Positions 36,682-51,600 of a stretch of DNA of 64,000 nucleotides are shown piece after piece. Position 1 is the first letter of the stretch. Every line of letters begins with the position of its first letter. Made by a program: the position numbers and the translations under genes. The DNA lies in NCBI RefSeq assembly GCF_901709675.1, contig NC_051097.1, positions 7,356,039-7,420,038 on the forward strand, given 5' to 3'. This DNA is from Syngnathus acus. Its lineage: Eukaryota; Chordata; Actinopteri; Syngnathiformes; Syngnathidae. Below the pieces are notes generated by a model. The model had not been told where the DNA came from, ran no database searches, and saw only the letters and a program-made list of their open reading frames with translations.

Positions 36682-39600
36682 ATGAGCAACTACAGTGTCA
36701 CCCTGGCTGGTTCGGCCCCGTGGGGCTTTAGACTACAAGGAGGGAAGGACTTCGGCCTTCCCCTTACGATTTCACGGGTGAGTGGTGACTACGCCTCCTG
36801 TGTGACCTCTCGGGCATGTGGCCCATCCGTGCTACACTTGCGTGTGATATTCAGTGCTAAAGAAACCTCGATGAACTCATTCATTGCCATTGACGAGAAT
36901 AGACATCAAATATTACGTTGTACTGGGTTGACGATTTTTTATGTGGTGTTTTTTTTTTTTACGTCGCGGCTGGAATAGTTTTATGACAATTGAATTCATT
37001 TCAATGGTGTAAAATTGATTTAGTATACGAGTAAAGTGAATTACTAGCTTGGCCATGGAACGAACTCCAATGCTACAAATTCCGCCATGATTGTTATACT
37101 TTCGAAGCGCCTCTATGCATTTACCGAGCGTAATGAAGTCTTCCTATGAACCACAATTTGCTGTCATTTTGGTCATTTAAATGAGGGATGTTACGCTAGT
37201 GCTTGGCCCCCATGTGAAAAACAGTAAACTTTAAATGCTAGGTCCACATTGGAGCATCTAAAAGTTCTCCTTAAATTTGCCATATGATGGAAACTTCAGA
37301 AAGCCGCTGTGGTTCAGTAATAACTATTGGGGGCCACATGATTTTAGAGTAATATTAAGGGAGGAGTCACTGCCTATCCTATACATAGTTCTACTGTTTA
37401 TGTTGCAGGCGTGAGGGCTTGAAGTGCAACACGCTTGATTGTTCCAAGGAATTAAAGGAGGATCTGATTCTTGTGGAATGCGCCGCGTTATTTAGTCGAC
37501 TGCTTCCTGTTATGAAGTCGTAATCTCGGTGTCACAGCCGAGGTCGCGAGCTGTTTATTTGTCGCCGGCAGCATCGGTTACAGCTCGACTTCTTTTGAGG
37601 AACACTTAAGCGTCTCTAAGTACAAAGTTGCCGACATGATTCGAGCAGGCCGGCCGGCCGGCCGAGCAGCCCGGCCTATTTTTGTCCCGCTTCCACCGAG
37701 ATAAACTTGGAATGCGTGACATTATGTTGTCGCGCCGGCACGCAGCATACTTGTCATCAATATGTGATTATAAAGAAACACGTGTGGATTGATGGCGTAT
37801 CGGTTGGACTGTTATGGATTTCTAGAGGTGCCGTAGTGTGTGGAGGGACTCATAAAAGTTTCACGAGTTGTTAAGAACGTGACTGGGATTGACTCTGTCA
37901 TGTTTTGCCACCGGGTTAAAAATAAGCAGTCAGCTGGGTTTGCAAGGGGGAGTAATGGTGGGTAACATTTCTTGAATTAAGTAGTTAGTCTGTGTTCAAC
38001 ATATTTTCTTCTCTGTGGGTGCGAATGGTTGACATTTCCGCTTGTTGTCATTTTTGCCAGGAAGGAGTCTTCCTCTTGTTTGTTTTCGCTTATCGGAAAA
38101 TGCAACCTCCCAAGTGAGACATAAAAACAAGAATGCAAGTCATTTTTGTAAATATGAGGAAGGATTATGGGCCCACTCTTTGTGTTGTTGGAAAGAGCAA
38201 TTTGATTTCAGGTTCGCTCTTGTTTGAAGCCACTTTATTTTGGGGGAGGGGGGGCTAACATTTCCACAATCATTGAATCAAATTTGGTGCCTCAATTGCA
38301 CAGCCACTGCCCATATGAGCAAACACGTCCCCTCACGCAACAATGTGGCCCCCTATGGAGGGGTGGGGCCCAGAGCGCAGTGTGTTTTTTGCATTTAGGG
38401 GGAGGGGCTGCCTCGCATGGGTCAGATGTATTTGAAGGTCACTGGTGTTTGAAAACAAAACAAGGGCAAGCTGGAGTGCCGCAGCTGATACTTTCGAAAG
38501 GCTTAACACATCAGACAACAAGTTTTGAAGACTTCAAAACATTCAAGTTGTCATTAGAGAAAGGGAACATGACCTATGACCTGGATGTCAATCGAAAGTG
38601 ATTGTGTTGTTTGCTCAAGAGTGAGGCGTGTATCCAGAATTGAGATATGGAAACATCTGCCATTGATTTTAAACATTCATTTACTTCCTGATTTTGATGA
38701 GTGAGGAGAAAACTGCTCGGACCACGAGCTTATTTCACGGTTCACTGTGCAAAATAGACTCCGCTCGCAGTACAGTATATAGAACAAGATTTATGATGTC
38801 ATTCACCACATGTTACAGCCACTTGATTATCTCCGCCAAATTATGGAAGGCTGGTCTTGGATAGGACCAACCACAGACGGGTGTACCCCGATGCGTCTAC
38901 GTACCATATATGATAATGAGTGCGGTGTCCCAGCGTGACCAGACATTGTTTCAAATGATCAGTATTGATCATAAACATATGCGCATCTGCTCTGTGAATG
39001 GAATACCGAGAACCCGCCGTGTCCTCTGGATGATTTACAGACCAAATTACTTGTGGTTATAATATATATATGCTGGTGTGTGCTGTCTGCTTCACTCATG
39101 TTAGAGAGGTGCATCGTGCTTATTTAAATTTCTGGCCAATTTTCCGCTGGGAAAATATGCAAAGTGGACATTCAATAGGTGTTTGGGTTTGAAAATATCA
39201 CCTTACTATACTAACAAAAAATAGCCAGACTCAAGCCACTGTTGTATGTGTTTTAGACTGAATGCCTGGATTCCATAGGTCGGATTACACGTAGCACTAT
39301 TATTAAAGTCAAATGTTGTTGGGGCTGTAGAAAATTTCCTGGAAATGTATGCGTCCTGTACACAATATCACGGCAGATCTCAGCAAATGTGGCTTCCACA
39401 CCAGCAAAGTAAAAAAAGTGTTTTTCAGAAATACTGTATGTATTAGATCCAAACAAATCAGTCCTTTATGCTGTTTCCCCAATTTAGTCATTTTTTTTAG
39501 TGTGATGTGAGAAATTCAGTCCATACATATACATTTATACTGTATAGCTAATAACACAGAAATTTGAAAATGTATGAGGGTGGTCCGATGTTCCGGTAAT

Positions 39601-42600
39601 ATTTATTTTTTTATCGGAGGCTTGTGAGTATTGTTATATTTTCTGTCTCCGTGTGTTGCTCCACTCTTTGTGTTCAAGTATAACGCTGATGCTATTCATC
39701 CGTTCATTGACGGTAATGCGCATTGTTTGTTATCATGAAGCAATGAAGACCTACCTAAGCCATTTTTTCCCCCCACACGACCAACATTACGGACTTTTCT
39801 AGGAAAACATTAAGATAAACAGCTTGTATGTTTGCTGCCAGACTACATGCTGTCTGCCGGTCCATTTATTTGGAATCTCTTGATTTCCGTGCTATTAGTC
39901 ACCATGTCTGTGTACTTGTCATTTCTACCACTATGTATTTAGTGGCTTCCCAGCATGATCTGTCTCGTGTTTTCATTCTTAGACATAGCCAAAATAAATT
40001 GCCATTGAGTGGTTGCCATAACTCCTCTGAAGCCTCTGCATCCATACTTGGATATGTACGCTTCCTGATTTAGCAATTGCCCTGAACTCATTAAACAGGA
40101 CTCTGTTGACTCAGACGGCTTTTGCTCGGTCATTTCGTGCTAACATTTAATTCGAATGAGAGTCCAAGTAAAGACAGTTCAACTGGAACTCGGCCTGGAG
40201 GATTGTGACAGTTAATGCGGTTACTTGAGGCTCCGTGGCACTCGAAAATGCGAGCGTGCTCTGTTTGCCAAACTTTCAATGCCACCACCAGCAATAAAGA
40301 GATTTTTTTCCAGTCGCAGTCAAACAAGCTCCACAACGCGACAACCTTGCCCGGTCTATAAATAGCGCTCTTAATTTTCTACACACCGATTAACTGCCAT
40401 TGTCCGTCTGTCAACACAGGGAATGCGAAGCCGTGAGCTACCGACGACTATTATAGCTCAACTGGGCAACGACGGTAGACCCACTTGCCAGAAGAGAAAT
40501 TCAATTAACGGCAGTCTTGGCTTCCCCAGTGGCTTCCTGTCACATAAGCTCAAACACACATCGTGTTATGAAGGGAAAGAAAAGGAATTCTGGATTGGAA
40601 CCCTTTGCGTACTCCCTTTGCTTTCATATCCTCTGGGTTGTTTCTGAAGCGGACTACAGAGCGTTCAGTGTTCAAGCGCCGTGTCGCGCTGCTTTTGTGT
40701 TGTTTTGTTTGTGTTGTCATGGCGATTTGACTAAGCGCTCCTGTTTAAGGTCGGCGCGGCTTTTCCAAAGGCTTCATTGAAGTAATAAGAGGCTGTCGTC
40801 AAACCATGACAACCATGTGTTGAACCCGCTTTTTGAGCTCTTAATTGGGATGTTTGAATACTGAAGTATTTGGCGCCCCCTGTATTGTTGTGTCCGGCCT
40901 CGCCATTAGTGCCATTAACAAACAGTGTGTGGGGGGAAAAAAAACTCTTCCATATAAGGTCATCCATCTTAGTCGACTTAAGCATGTGGGCTGGTATCGC
41001 GAAGCACTTCCTGTTACACGACTTCTCCTTCTCGAGGTGACGGCGGCCTTCTTCCTCACGTCGCGCTTTCACTGGCGGGAGGGCAGGAAGCGCCACAGCG
41101 GGGAAGATTAGGAACATTCCAAATGATGATGCGCTCGCCATATATCGTCTGTTGCCCGTGTCCTCCACAGGAAGTACTTTCATTCATCTCACTTAATGCC
41201 CTCTTTTCTTTCTCCATTGTGTGAAAAAGTCCCGAGCGCGCTCGTCTGCATAGTGAAGAATTCCATTTTGGCAGAGCAGAGATCGAGCTGTTAAAAGCCA
41301 AAAAACAACTTTCACCAACATCCACTCGTAATTTATTGCGTGCAAGTTTACGCCGTTCCTTTTAGAGTATTTGTAAGTAAACACTCAAATAGATCTATAT
41401 TATTCTTTTTATTGTCGTTTTTGTCGGATTGAAGACACATGGCGGGAGGCCGTTAATCTGTCTGGGCTCATTTGATGTCCGGTAAAGTGTTTTTCGTTGG
41501 ATCCTCTACAGAAACAACCATATGTTATCTATATTTCACAGTCGGGGAAAATGCGCATACATCAAAGTGCGATGTAGGTACTAATTTAATCACCTTCATC
41601 GTGCTTCGCCACAGGATTTAAAGTGGATAAATCAAACGTGTATTGTGCAATATTTTTCAAGTATGTGTGGAGCGGACCACAGCAGTGTCGAATCCCTTGG
41701 ATACTTGGAGAGACTCTTTAGAGCTTTCAAAAGGTTTTGGCCAAAGTAACACAAAGCCTCTCAAACAGCCTTTGCGCTTTCCGAATCCAACTTTTAAGTA
41801 CTGTGGCTGTTCGGCATTACAGTGGGAAACTCTTTGGGAGTCTGCGCTGGGACGCCGGCTCACCTTTAATTTGTTTGGTTTTGGTATTTGAACAGGCTTC
41901 CAAATGAAAAACAAAAACAAAACAGCTGCTATTATACAATGTAAAAACAATAAACCATGCAGTCTAAACTGTAATGATGAATGACATAGTAGGTGTAGCT
42001 GTTAGCTGATTTCATAAAGTCTACCACCGCTAGTTAGAACAACAGACTTTTATCGCTTTATTGAACAGATGGTAAAAATATAAATACAAGCTCCTCTGTT
42101 CAAAACCAAATCATCCAAAATGGTTTTGAAGCCACTTTAAAATCAAATTAAAATAACTTTGTTTCGTTCCTCATGTCCCCGTTTGAACTAAAAAAACCTT
42201 TCAAATCCACTGATATTCATCAAAACCACATTGCGAAAACATCCTCCTCCCTTTTGTCAGACATTACAGCCAAACTTCCATTTCACTTATCTTCTTGTCA
42301 TTCAAATTTATTACAGACTTCACCTGCCAGTAACACTCATTAGTTTTGTGTCTTTGTGAGGAAAAACTGACCATTAAGTTCACCGCAGGCTGGGCATTAA
42401 ACACGGCTAACCACGTATATATAAAAGTACATTACAGACATTTTTCCCCTTCGTGCCCACAAATAGTCTGCTAGTAAATTTCCCTTATATAGCTCTACAC
42501 ATTGTTGTTGTTTCTCTGGTCCTTACAAGGGGAGAATTCTTTGTCACTCGCCATTAGCTTTACAACCCACAAACACGCTAATGCTGGGAAGTTAAGACAA

Positions 42601-45600
42601 AGGACCCAGCCATCCAAACGCATTCAGCGGCCTTTCAACAGCTTTTCTTTGCCTCTGTGCCGTTACGTTTCCTGTTTTAATAAGACGCACCCGTTGCCAG
42701 TATGTCGTTTCGTTACGAGTAAGTGAATCAGGACAGACGCCGGAGTCGGCTGAGTCATTGTCGTGACCGGTTAACACCTCAGGACTCTCTTTTATGGCAT
42801 CATGGTTTTCCGAGAGACTTACATAAGCTTCCGTCACCCCCTCGGAGGCTACCGAGTGAACCCAAGGATGCGTGACTCCAAAGAAATGAGTCAGTGTCCC
42901 TGCAAGCTTTGGCCTCCACCTCTGTCCCTTCCTCATTCCTTCCAGCTCCTTTTCCCCTATTTGGGCTATTGTGAAGTCGAGAACAATGGTACGTTGTTTT
43001 TTGCCCCCATTGTCTTCTTATTTTAAACCGTGGAAAGACTTACGTAAACTAATCTGAACGCAGAGAGAGAAAAGGTGTGAATTTCTTCATAAACAATGTA
43101 ATGGTGGGAATGGGACTTCTTAATTGGTGATATTTGTGGGAAAACAACAGACTCATTTGGGAACTCTTAATTATCCTTGAAAATTACACTTTATCCTTAA
43201 ATCTGTTGTTCAACTTGTAAAAATACTGCAAACAATTAAAAAAAATTGCTATAGCCCCCCGACTCCAAAAATCGAATTGTTTTTGAAAATTATTTCTCAG
43301 TCAGCAAAGACTAAATCCTGGAGCCCGTCCTTGCCTTTCAGGCTCGAGAGATGACACACATAGATATGTAGAAACCAAGCGAGAGTAAAAGTCATGATTA
43401 CGCAGTGTTCTTTTCATGATGGCAGCCAGCATGGCTGTACAGGTTTCGAGTGCGTAAACAAGGTGCGTTGAGTGATTCACGACGCTGGGTTGCCCTGACG
43501 ACGCCACGCCTTGTAGACGAGCTTCTCATTGTAATATGTGATCAGTTTTTTGGATCCCAAGTGCCAGGATTTTATATATCAGCGTTTTTGGGTATCCTTC
43601 TTGTACTCCGATTAATCGGCTATTGATCGTAATTGTCCGATTTGTGTGGAAAATTACATAACTGAACACAAGGCACGGCTGCAGAATTTAGCCAAATTAC
43701 ATTTGCACCATCACTACATATTCTAATCTTTGATGCAAATAGTAACTTTTTTTTTTTGCATGTAACTTCGCAGCTGACTGATGGAGGAAAGGCAGCCAAA
43801 GCCAAGATTAGCGTCGGAGACGTCATCCTTTCCATAAATGGCATCTCCACTGACACCATGAACCACCTCGAAGCCCAGAACAAGATTAAAGCCTGCACGG
43901 GCAATCTGAGCCTAAATCTACAGAGGTAACCAACACAGTCAAGTTTTAGTGGGTTGACATTTGGAATTCATGCCCTTAGTAGACACAAGCGTTTCATATT
44001 ATCATCTTAAAATATGTCAAAAGTAAGAATCTGCTATATATCTGTAAGGCAATGAAATGTCTGCTTTTTAGCACTCTTAATTAGCAGTTGTAGACAGGCT
44101 CTTAGAGGCCGGCTTCACGCACGGACCCAAAATCTGTTGAAGTCATCAGCTGGGGTTTCAGCTGTGCTTTATGTCAAGTCGCGCCGAGTGCATCAAGTGT
44201 TCCTCTGCTCTGCCCATTAGGAAAAGGAAGAGACCTGGAATTCCATTGCCGATAGTAAAACGATACTGACCGTCATCCACCGCATGAGCAACTCTGACCA
44301 GAACTCGCCACTGATTCTGATACGTGCGACTTATCAGAAACTAATGCTGATAGCGCTGTCGGCTAATGCTAATCTGCGCTTTCAACAAAACTCACTGCAG
44401 CTCTGCTTACAGTAGCTTTTGGCTTTGAGATAGTCTTTCAGACAGAATAGTGGCACATTGGTTTAGGTGTGGTACTTTTTACATTAGCCCAAATTTTGTG
44501 AATACTTTTATATACGAATAATTCAAAAGTAACATTTCCACTGCAGGATCCCTTTAATATTCATTGGCATGGTTATGTTAGCCTCTGACTGTGCTGTTGT
44601 TAGTGATTTGTTTTTACCACCATCTCCCAAAATTACAACAGCGGGCTGTTCGCTGGATGACGACTTACTAACAAACGCAAATGGCACGCGTTCACGAGCA
44701 GTTTGTTTGTGCCAAACGCAGTAGTACATTGCTCAACGGAAAAAACAAAAAATGGCACGCTCAAAGCTATAAAATGTGACGACAGAAAAAAAAGTCCCAG
44801 GTTTTTTTCAAATGACCTGTTCTATCGGCAGATGGAATTAGAAAAGAGCCTTGCCACTTAATGGTGGGAAAATGATCCTAAAATAGCTCCGTGCCACATC
44901 TGCATGTAATCTTCTATGGCCACCGGATGCACAATACATCAAAACACGGTGTTGACAAAGTGCAGGTCTCCAAATATATACACACAAGGCTCTTTTAAGA
45001 CTCCTTGCACCATTACATTTGGGTGTCATTAAAATTCTCCCGAAAAGCAAACGCTATTTTGTCTTTCTCCAGCTTGGTCCCCAGAATGTGATTTAGGATC
45101 TTTAGCCTCACAGATAAAGACTCTCGGGTTTGTAATAACATTCGTCCAAACTGCCAAAAGATGATTTATGCGAGTAAGGTTTAGTCCCAGGCTCCAACTC
45201 TCGAGAGGTAGACATTTCAGCCTCTAGATGTGTTTACCTTTGTCCATTTCCAAACGGATCACGTAACCAACCTCTACTTTAAGGGTTCATAAATTAACCC
45301 TCAAATAGCTCCTTCTCTCAAAAATAACCGTTTCGAGAGCGCAAACAAACAATACCGAAAATGCTCTATTCTTGCAACTCATAAATTGTATGTTTTCGAT
45401 TTTTCATCTGTCACACGCCTTTTTAAGATAGACAAAACTGCGTAGCCTGCACGCATTGAGGTATTACAAACAGAGCAGTCTTTCCATATACTGTCTGGGC
45501 AGAGCTCTGGTTCACTGATGCTGATGTTATTCCCTTGTTGCTAGGTGAAAGAAAATAACTTGGACTCTGACTTTGTCTAATCTTCTCTGGCTATCAGACC

Positions 45601-48600
45601 TTAAGAAATAATCATAGGCAAGAAGAACAGATGGCTTGTATCTCATAGAGTCGCAGACAAGTGTAATAACAAGGATTTAAAATTAAAATTTGTGTTGATT
45701 TATGGCACAACACCCTCCTAGAATTATGATCCCTTGAATTGTGCTTTGAGTTGATGCGACCAAAAGTTTTTCGCTGCACTTCAATGGCCGTGCTTTGTCG
45801 TCGTCCCAACACTTGAGTTACGCAATCCAGCTGTGGGAAGTAGCCGTAGGAAAGAATGATAATTGATGTTTATTTATTGTCATTGAACTATGCGGCACGC
45901 TGTAATCAAACACCTCTCCCCAGAGGTTGCATTTGGCAGCACCTGGTTGGGACAGATAATACAGACCACATCCGAGGTAGCTAGCTAGCGAGCTAAAGCA
46001 TAAAACTCTCTTGTAAATAGAACTTTATCCATAAGAACGTATTTGTTTTTTTTTCAACCCCATTGTCTTCTATTTTCCCCAAACATGGATTTGCTTAAAC
46101 ACACATAATCAAATTGAACAAGAAACTTGTGTTGCAGATGCTAGGTCAAAACCATGAAAGGATTTCATAAATATTTACATTTCAGTCCAAAGAATGACTG
46201 ATTTCAGACCGACCGCTGACATTCCGATGGAAATCAGTGACCCGGAACACAGCGTTGTAATCCCGAGTCAGAAGGTCCAATGCAGCTGCGGGTTGAATAT
46301 TCGTGCAGCGCCGCTGCCATGGCTCGGCCACAATTCCGACTTTGGGGGTGGAGGAGATGACAGTCTAATAATGCCTGAATCCCCCACTGACTCCTGGCTG
46401 CCTCTGCCATTTGTGGCGTAGCGGTCGGAAGACAAGAATGAGCGAACGGGAGCGCATCCAATAATGGAACACTACCGCCTCTCCAACTGGCGCTATTCGT
46501 CAACCTGTTGGGCCTCCAATGCAAATCGCGTTTGCGTCAAAATATGCCAGTTAATGGAAGATAATTGACAGTGGCAGATGTTTGAAGTCAGAGCTACGCG
46601 GAGGTTCCGCTCTAATCAGTCGACTATCAACTTGGGTTGCGCGTCCGCTACCTTCTCCATCATTTAGTCAAATGACTGTTTCTCTTGGCTCTCGACGAGA
46701 TGCCGACAGGATGGAAATGCTGCCTTATCCCCCTCAAGGCTTATTCCTTCGCTTAACCTCCCCAGTCTTTCCTTTTGGATATCTTTTTGTCCGCGTGTAT
46801 GCGTGAGCGTGACGGAATTGCAAAGTCAAGGTTGATGAGGAGCACTTAACGTCTCTTAGCTGTCAATGCCCCCACATTGAGGGACATAATGGAGCTATTT
46901 AGCCACGGATAGGTTCAACCTTGCAATTGTAGCATTTGAGCCAAATTTCTACAATTTGTTCAATTTTCCAGAACAAATTCAAAGATGTTAAAATCTAAAA
47001 AAATAATACTCAGATACAATGTGTTAAGACAATACGCAATTATGACTTGACAGCAGTAAAAAAAAGAAAATGTTTGAAGTCAAGAGAAAATCACATACGA
47101 TAGGTGGTGGTAGTAATGACTAATAAATGATGGTCTGTATTCCATTATAACTATTTTAATCGTGACACTACATCGTTACATAACGTAATGCGCGCCTATT
47201 TCCACACGCATGATCCTTCTCCCTTCCCCAAAGTACAGTATGTCCGTGTGGATACTTGGTCCAGTTGGGTCCAAGCTGTCAAGTCGGGGAGACAAAAAGC
47301 AGAGGAGGCTTGGTTGAGCAGATGTTCACCGGGACCACCCTACTCGTGTTTTGTCAGACTGCTCTGAGAAAAGATAGGGTGTGAAAGCCACTCTGATGTC
47401 ACACACATCATCTTCCTAATGGAATGTGCGCCGTTTGATCTCGACACCCTTTGCTGTTTTCTTTGGCTCAGCGTGGCCTTGCTCCGTACGTACGCTGGAA
47501 AATCCGCTTTGTCTCTATTAGCCGCTAAGTGGAAACAGCAAGTGGAGGTGCGCGCACAAATGACGTCAACATCTGACGCGAGGGCGGGGTTCGCTAATAA
47601 GCCGGCGTCGTTGTCCTTTAGTTTATGAAAAGAGCCTGTTTTCATTTGAGTTTCTTTCTGTCTTCACAGAACCTCAAGTGCAGCCAAAGGCGGGTCTCAG
47701 GTATGGTGTCAAATCGCGTGACTTCTTCTTCACAAACTTTGTGCCCTTCTGAGTTAATGTCGGTGAGCTTTGCATGCCACATGGTGTTGTGTCAATGTTT
47801 TGTTGTGTGTGTGTGTGTGTTTGTGTATGCTGCATGTCGTGTGTCTCCACTAGATGCAGGTTGAGCCTCAAGAAATCATTAAGCCCGTCCCAATCACCCA
47901 CACGGCTCCGAGCAGCACATACTCAAAGCCGTCAAGCCAGGCCGGTCCCGCCTACAACAAGACAGCCCGACCATTTGGGGGCGACAGAGGCTCTCCGACT
48001 CCTTCCTCCGCCCCCAAAGTGGCCTTCATCCCCTCCGAATCGTCGGCATTTACGCCAGCTCAACCACTCTCTCAACCCCCGCAACCTCCGTTCCCGATCA
48101 AGTCCAACCTCGCCGCCCCAGACCCCATTTCGGCTCCCCAGGCTAGTCCCACTCGCTCCACCATCAGCTCCCTGTCCTCCTCCTCGTCCAGTTCGTCTTC
48201 TCCTGGCAGAGTGACGGCCCCTCCCTCCCAGCCCTCTGTGCCGCAGCCATCCGTCTATAACTCCCCCATCAATCTCTATTCCAACAACAACGCCTGCGAG
48301 GTGGCCATGGGGCAAAGGCGAGGCCTCCTGGAGAGCCAGGGGCTGTCGGAGCAGTTCAATGGGTAGGTAGCATCAATCAGACCCTCATCCTGTGTTCCTG
48401 TAAACTCTAAAGACTGATTGTTTTTTATTACTTTCATTTCTTCTCCTTTGCCAACTTTTTCTTGCTCTTTGTATTTCCTGGCAGTTTGTATGCCCTGTGG
48501 TACCACACTGCCTCCCACAGGCCACTTTTGGTACTATACACCGTTAAAGCGTCGTGGTCAGCTAGCTGTGTCGGTCATTTGGCGTAAACCACGAACTTGA

Positions 48601-51600
48601 CGCACAGTAAGCACATCGAGTAAACGTTTCCCTTGTCGTGCGGATCATAAAAGTCAGTCAAGTTAAAAATTGGTACGTATGTTAAGTGTGCCCTAGTAGG
48701 TGGTTTCAGAGACAGCTGCGGTTCACTGAGGCCGCATATTATGCTACCGGAGAAAATGAAACGTTACGCTCGGCTTTGTCTCGCCCGTATTCCCCTTTTT
48801 TCCCCAAAGCCTCAATCATCACCAGTGTTTTCACAAGAGGCACAATGCTCATCTTGTCCACGTATTGGGCAGGGGATTGGTCCTGGCAGGAGAACATAGT
48901 GTTGGACTTCATGCTACCTCACCGCTGCCTTGGCATTAGTTTTATGATTTAGCTCAATCTTGGCAGCTTAGTTTCTTTTCGGAACAAGCTGGAGCGACTG
49001 CTTCATCTGCAGTGGGCTTAATACTACCGTCATAAATAATGTCTGTGAAATATCTGTGAGGACTTTTTTTTTTTTCCCCTCCCCTCAGAGTTCCATCAGA
49101 CTCTATGGACAAGAATATTGTTAGGATATTCCAGAATATAAGGGTGATGTACGTAGTAGAGGCTTTCTACATGATTTTGGCATGTGTATGTGGGAAATTG
49201 TGTAATGGACAATTCCTGTGCATTTTGAGGTGAAGCAAATGTTGAAAAGTGAGCAGAAGATCAAATTATTGGGACACCGCCTTCAGGATAATTTATAAGA
49301 CTGCTGTATATAGCACCAGCTTTCAGACATCGATCTAAGAAATATTTCTCCAAATGCAATTTCCAAAGCAGTCTATGGAAAAATCATCGTCTACCCTTTT
49401 AGGTTCAAATATCAAATATGAGACCTCAGCTGTGTATTTTTATTTTTTTTGGTAAGTGGAGTTTTTAAGGTTTTTTCTTCTATGGTCTCCATTTCCAATG
49501 ACCACAGCTTTTAAGTGGGCACACTTTGAGGGTACAAAAAATATGAAAGCAAAAATGTGTCTATCCACATTTGAAGAACCAAGTTTATCACATCATCTAT
49601 CATCCATTACTGCATGTGTGCATGTTTTGTTGTGGTTTTTCTGTGTTCACATTTTCTCAGAAGGGCTTTTTTTTTCTTTCTCCAAATGGCACGATCAATG
49701 CGCTGACTTGGCTTCAGTCCTTCCCAATTTTGTGCTTTTTTTTCCCTCCCCTCACAGGTGCAAGGAGATTCCGACAAGTTAGTCCTGTGAATGATCATTT
49801 ATCTTCTACAGTAACTTTCTGCACATTGCTGTGGTTTATGATTAACAGCGGCATGTTTGCACTTTTTTTTTTTATTGTCGTTCCCTTGCATAGCAACCTG
49901 GCCCATATATATGCGGACTGCGCATAATAATGTCAAAATGTAATATATTTTTGATTCTAATATATTCACACACCACAGGCAGCTATCAGCTCAAGACTGA
50001 TCACTAGATATATTAAATATGTACATGTACAGCCAGCCGTGTTGACAAGCTCACGAACGGCTCCATCTGTTTCTATTCGTGTCGTGTTTATTCAGGGCCC
50101 ACGCAATCACTGCTTCTGTTAAGAGCGGCCAGACGTGTGGTGGTGGCTTTGCTTCACTTGACACAGTCGTGATCTTTTTAACAGACTGCGCGCATGGAAA
50201 CACGAAAGAAATGCTTCAGGAAGCTAACGTGAATGTTATTGTGCACTGGGAGGCGAACATGTTAACGCCACAAAAAGAGCTTCAGCAGAGATTCAAACCA
50301 AGAAGCTCTCCATTGTGAGGCAGGCGTGTTTACATAAGGGTAGAAATTCAACATAAATCCGAGTGTTATTAATTTTGGATGCGTTTTTTTGTCTTGCATC
50401 GCATGCCTGCGTGCAGGTGTAAACTTTGCTTATGGAGTGAAGCGAGTGAAGTATTATGAAGTACTTTGTTTCCATCTTGTGGTCGAACACCATCACTGGC
50501 ATTTTTTTTTTTTTAATTCAGGGTATCTTCAGATTTAGAAGCGTTGCAAAGTATTCAATTAGATTTTACAAACTTTAAAACACTAAGTTCATATTTTGTA
50601 AAATTAAAAATGGCTTCGTCAACCTAAAGATACCCTGTAAATTAAATTCCACATCTTTGACGTCAGCGAGTGTGAGCACGAGTTCCAGCATGTTCACCAT
50701 GTCTGATGAATAATAAAATAGCCCACTGAGCTAACACAACTTTGTGATCGACACACAGGAAAGATTTGGACATGAACCACGCAGCTGCTCTGAGTGAAGC
50801 CAGCAAGAAGCGACTAATTGAGGACACGGACGACTGGCACCCGAAAACCGGAACCGCCCAGTCCCGCTCCTTTCGGATCCTGGCCCAGCTGACTGGCACT
50901 GAAAATGGTGAGTGTAAAATTTTAGACCATTATTACTTTAAATATAATATTTGTATGGAAAAAATGAATATGATGAAAAATTGAAATATATATCAATACA
51001 TAGTATAAATTCATTCCTTTTTTTTTTTTTTTTGCAGAGCTCGCTCCCGAGAACAATGGAAAAAAGTAAGTGTGTCTGTCTCTTCATCCAAGTTTATATT
51101 GCCTAAATTAATTTAGTTTTGGAGAAATCTCTCTGGAAGTTGACAGCATTGATTTATTTTAAATTGAATGTTCTCTGTAGCTGACTGCCAAGGCCATTAT
51201 TTTTTCATTCACAGAAAATATGAGTAATTAAGTAGACTTGCCAAACCTAACACAAACCATATTCAATACCAACAACCGGCAAGAGTCACTCTGACATCAT
51301 GGCGGCCTGTCACCCTGCCTCGCCTCCTCTTTGGTTTCACTCTCTTCACTTTCCAATCTTTTCTCCTCTCCTCTCTTGTCTTGTCTTTTATTTCTGTGTG
51401 GTGGCGTGAATCAGGGCCACCAAGTTGGACCTCGAAGTTGTAGAGCACAAGTACAACAAGCTCAGGGATTGGCATCATGGCGTCTCCGCAAAGGTGCTAA
51501 ATGTGTAGCTGTGCATCACTTGGAGTTGTTTATTTATTTTCCTTTGTATATTACGGCATATCAACCTGATAGATTATTTTGAAACGCACACAAAAGACCC

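Noticed and set aside
40731-41183. 150-codon minus-strand open frame in a pdlim5 intron
   Set aside because: No recognisable domain, no flanking splice signals or poly(A) signal, and overlapping open frames on the other strand.
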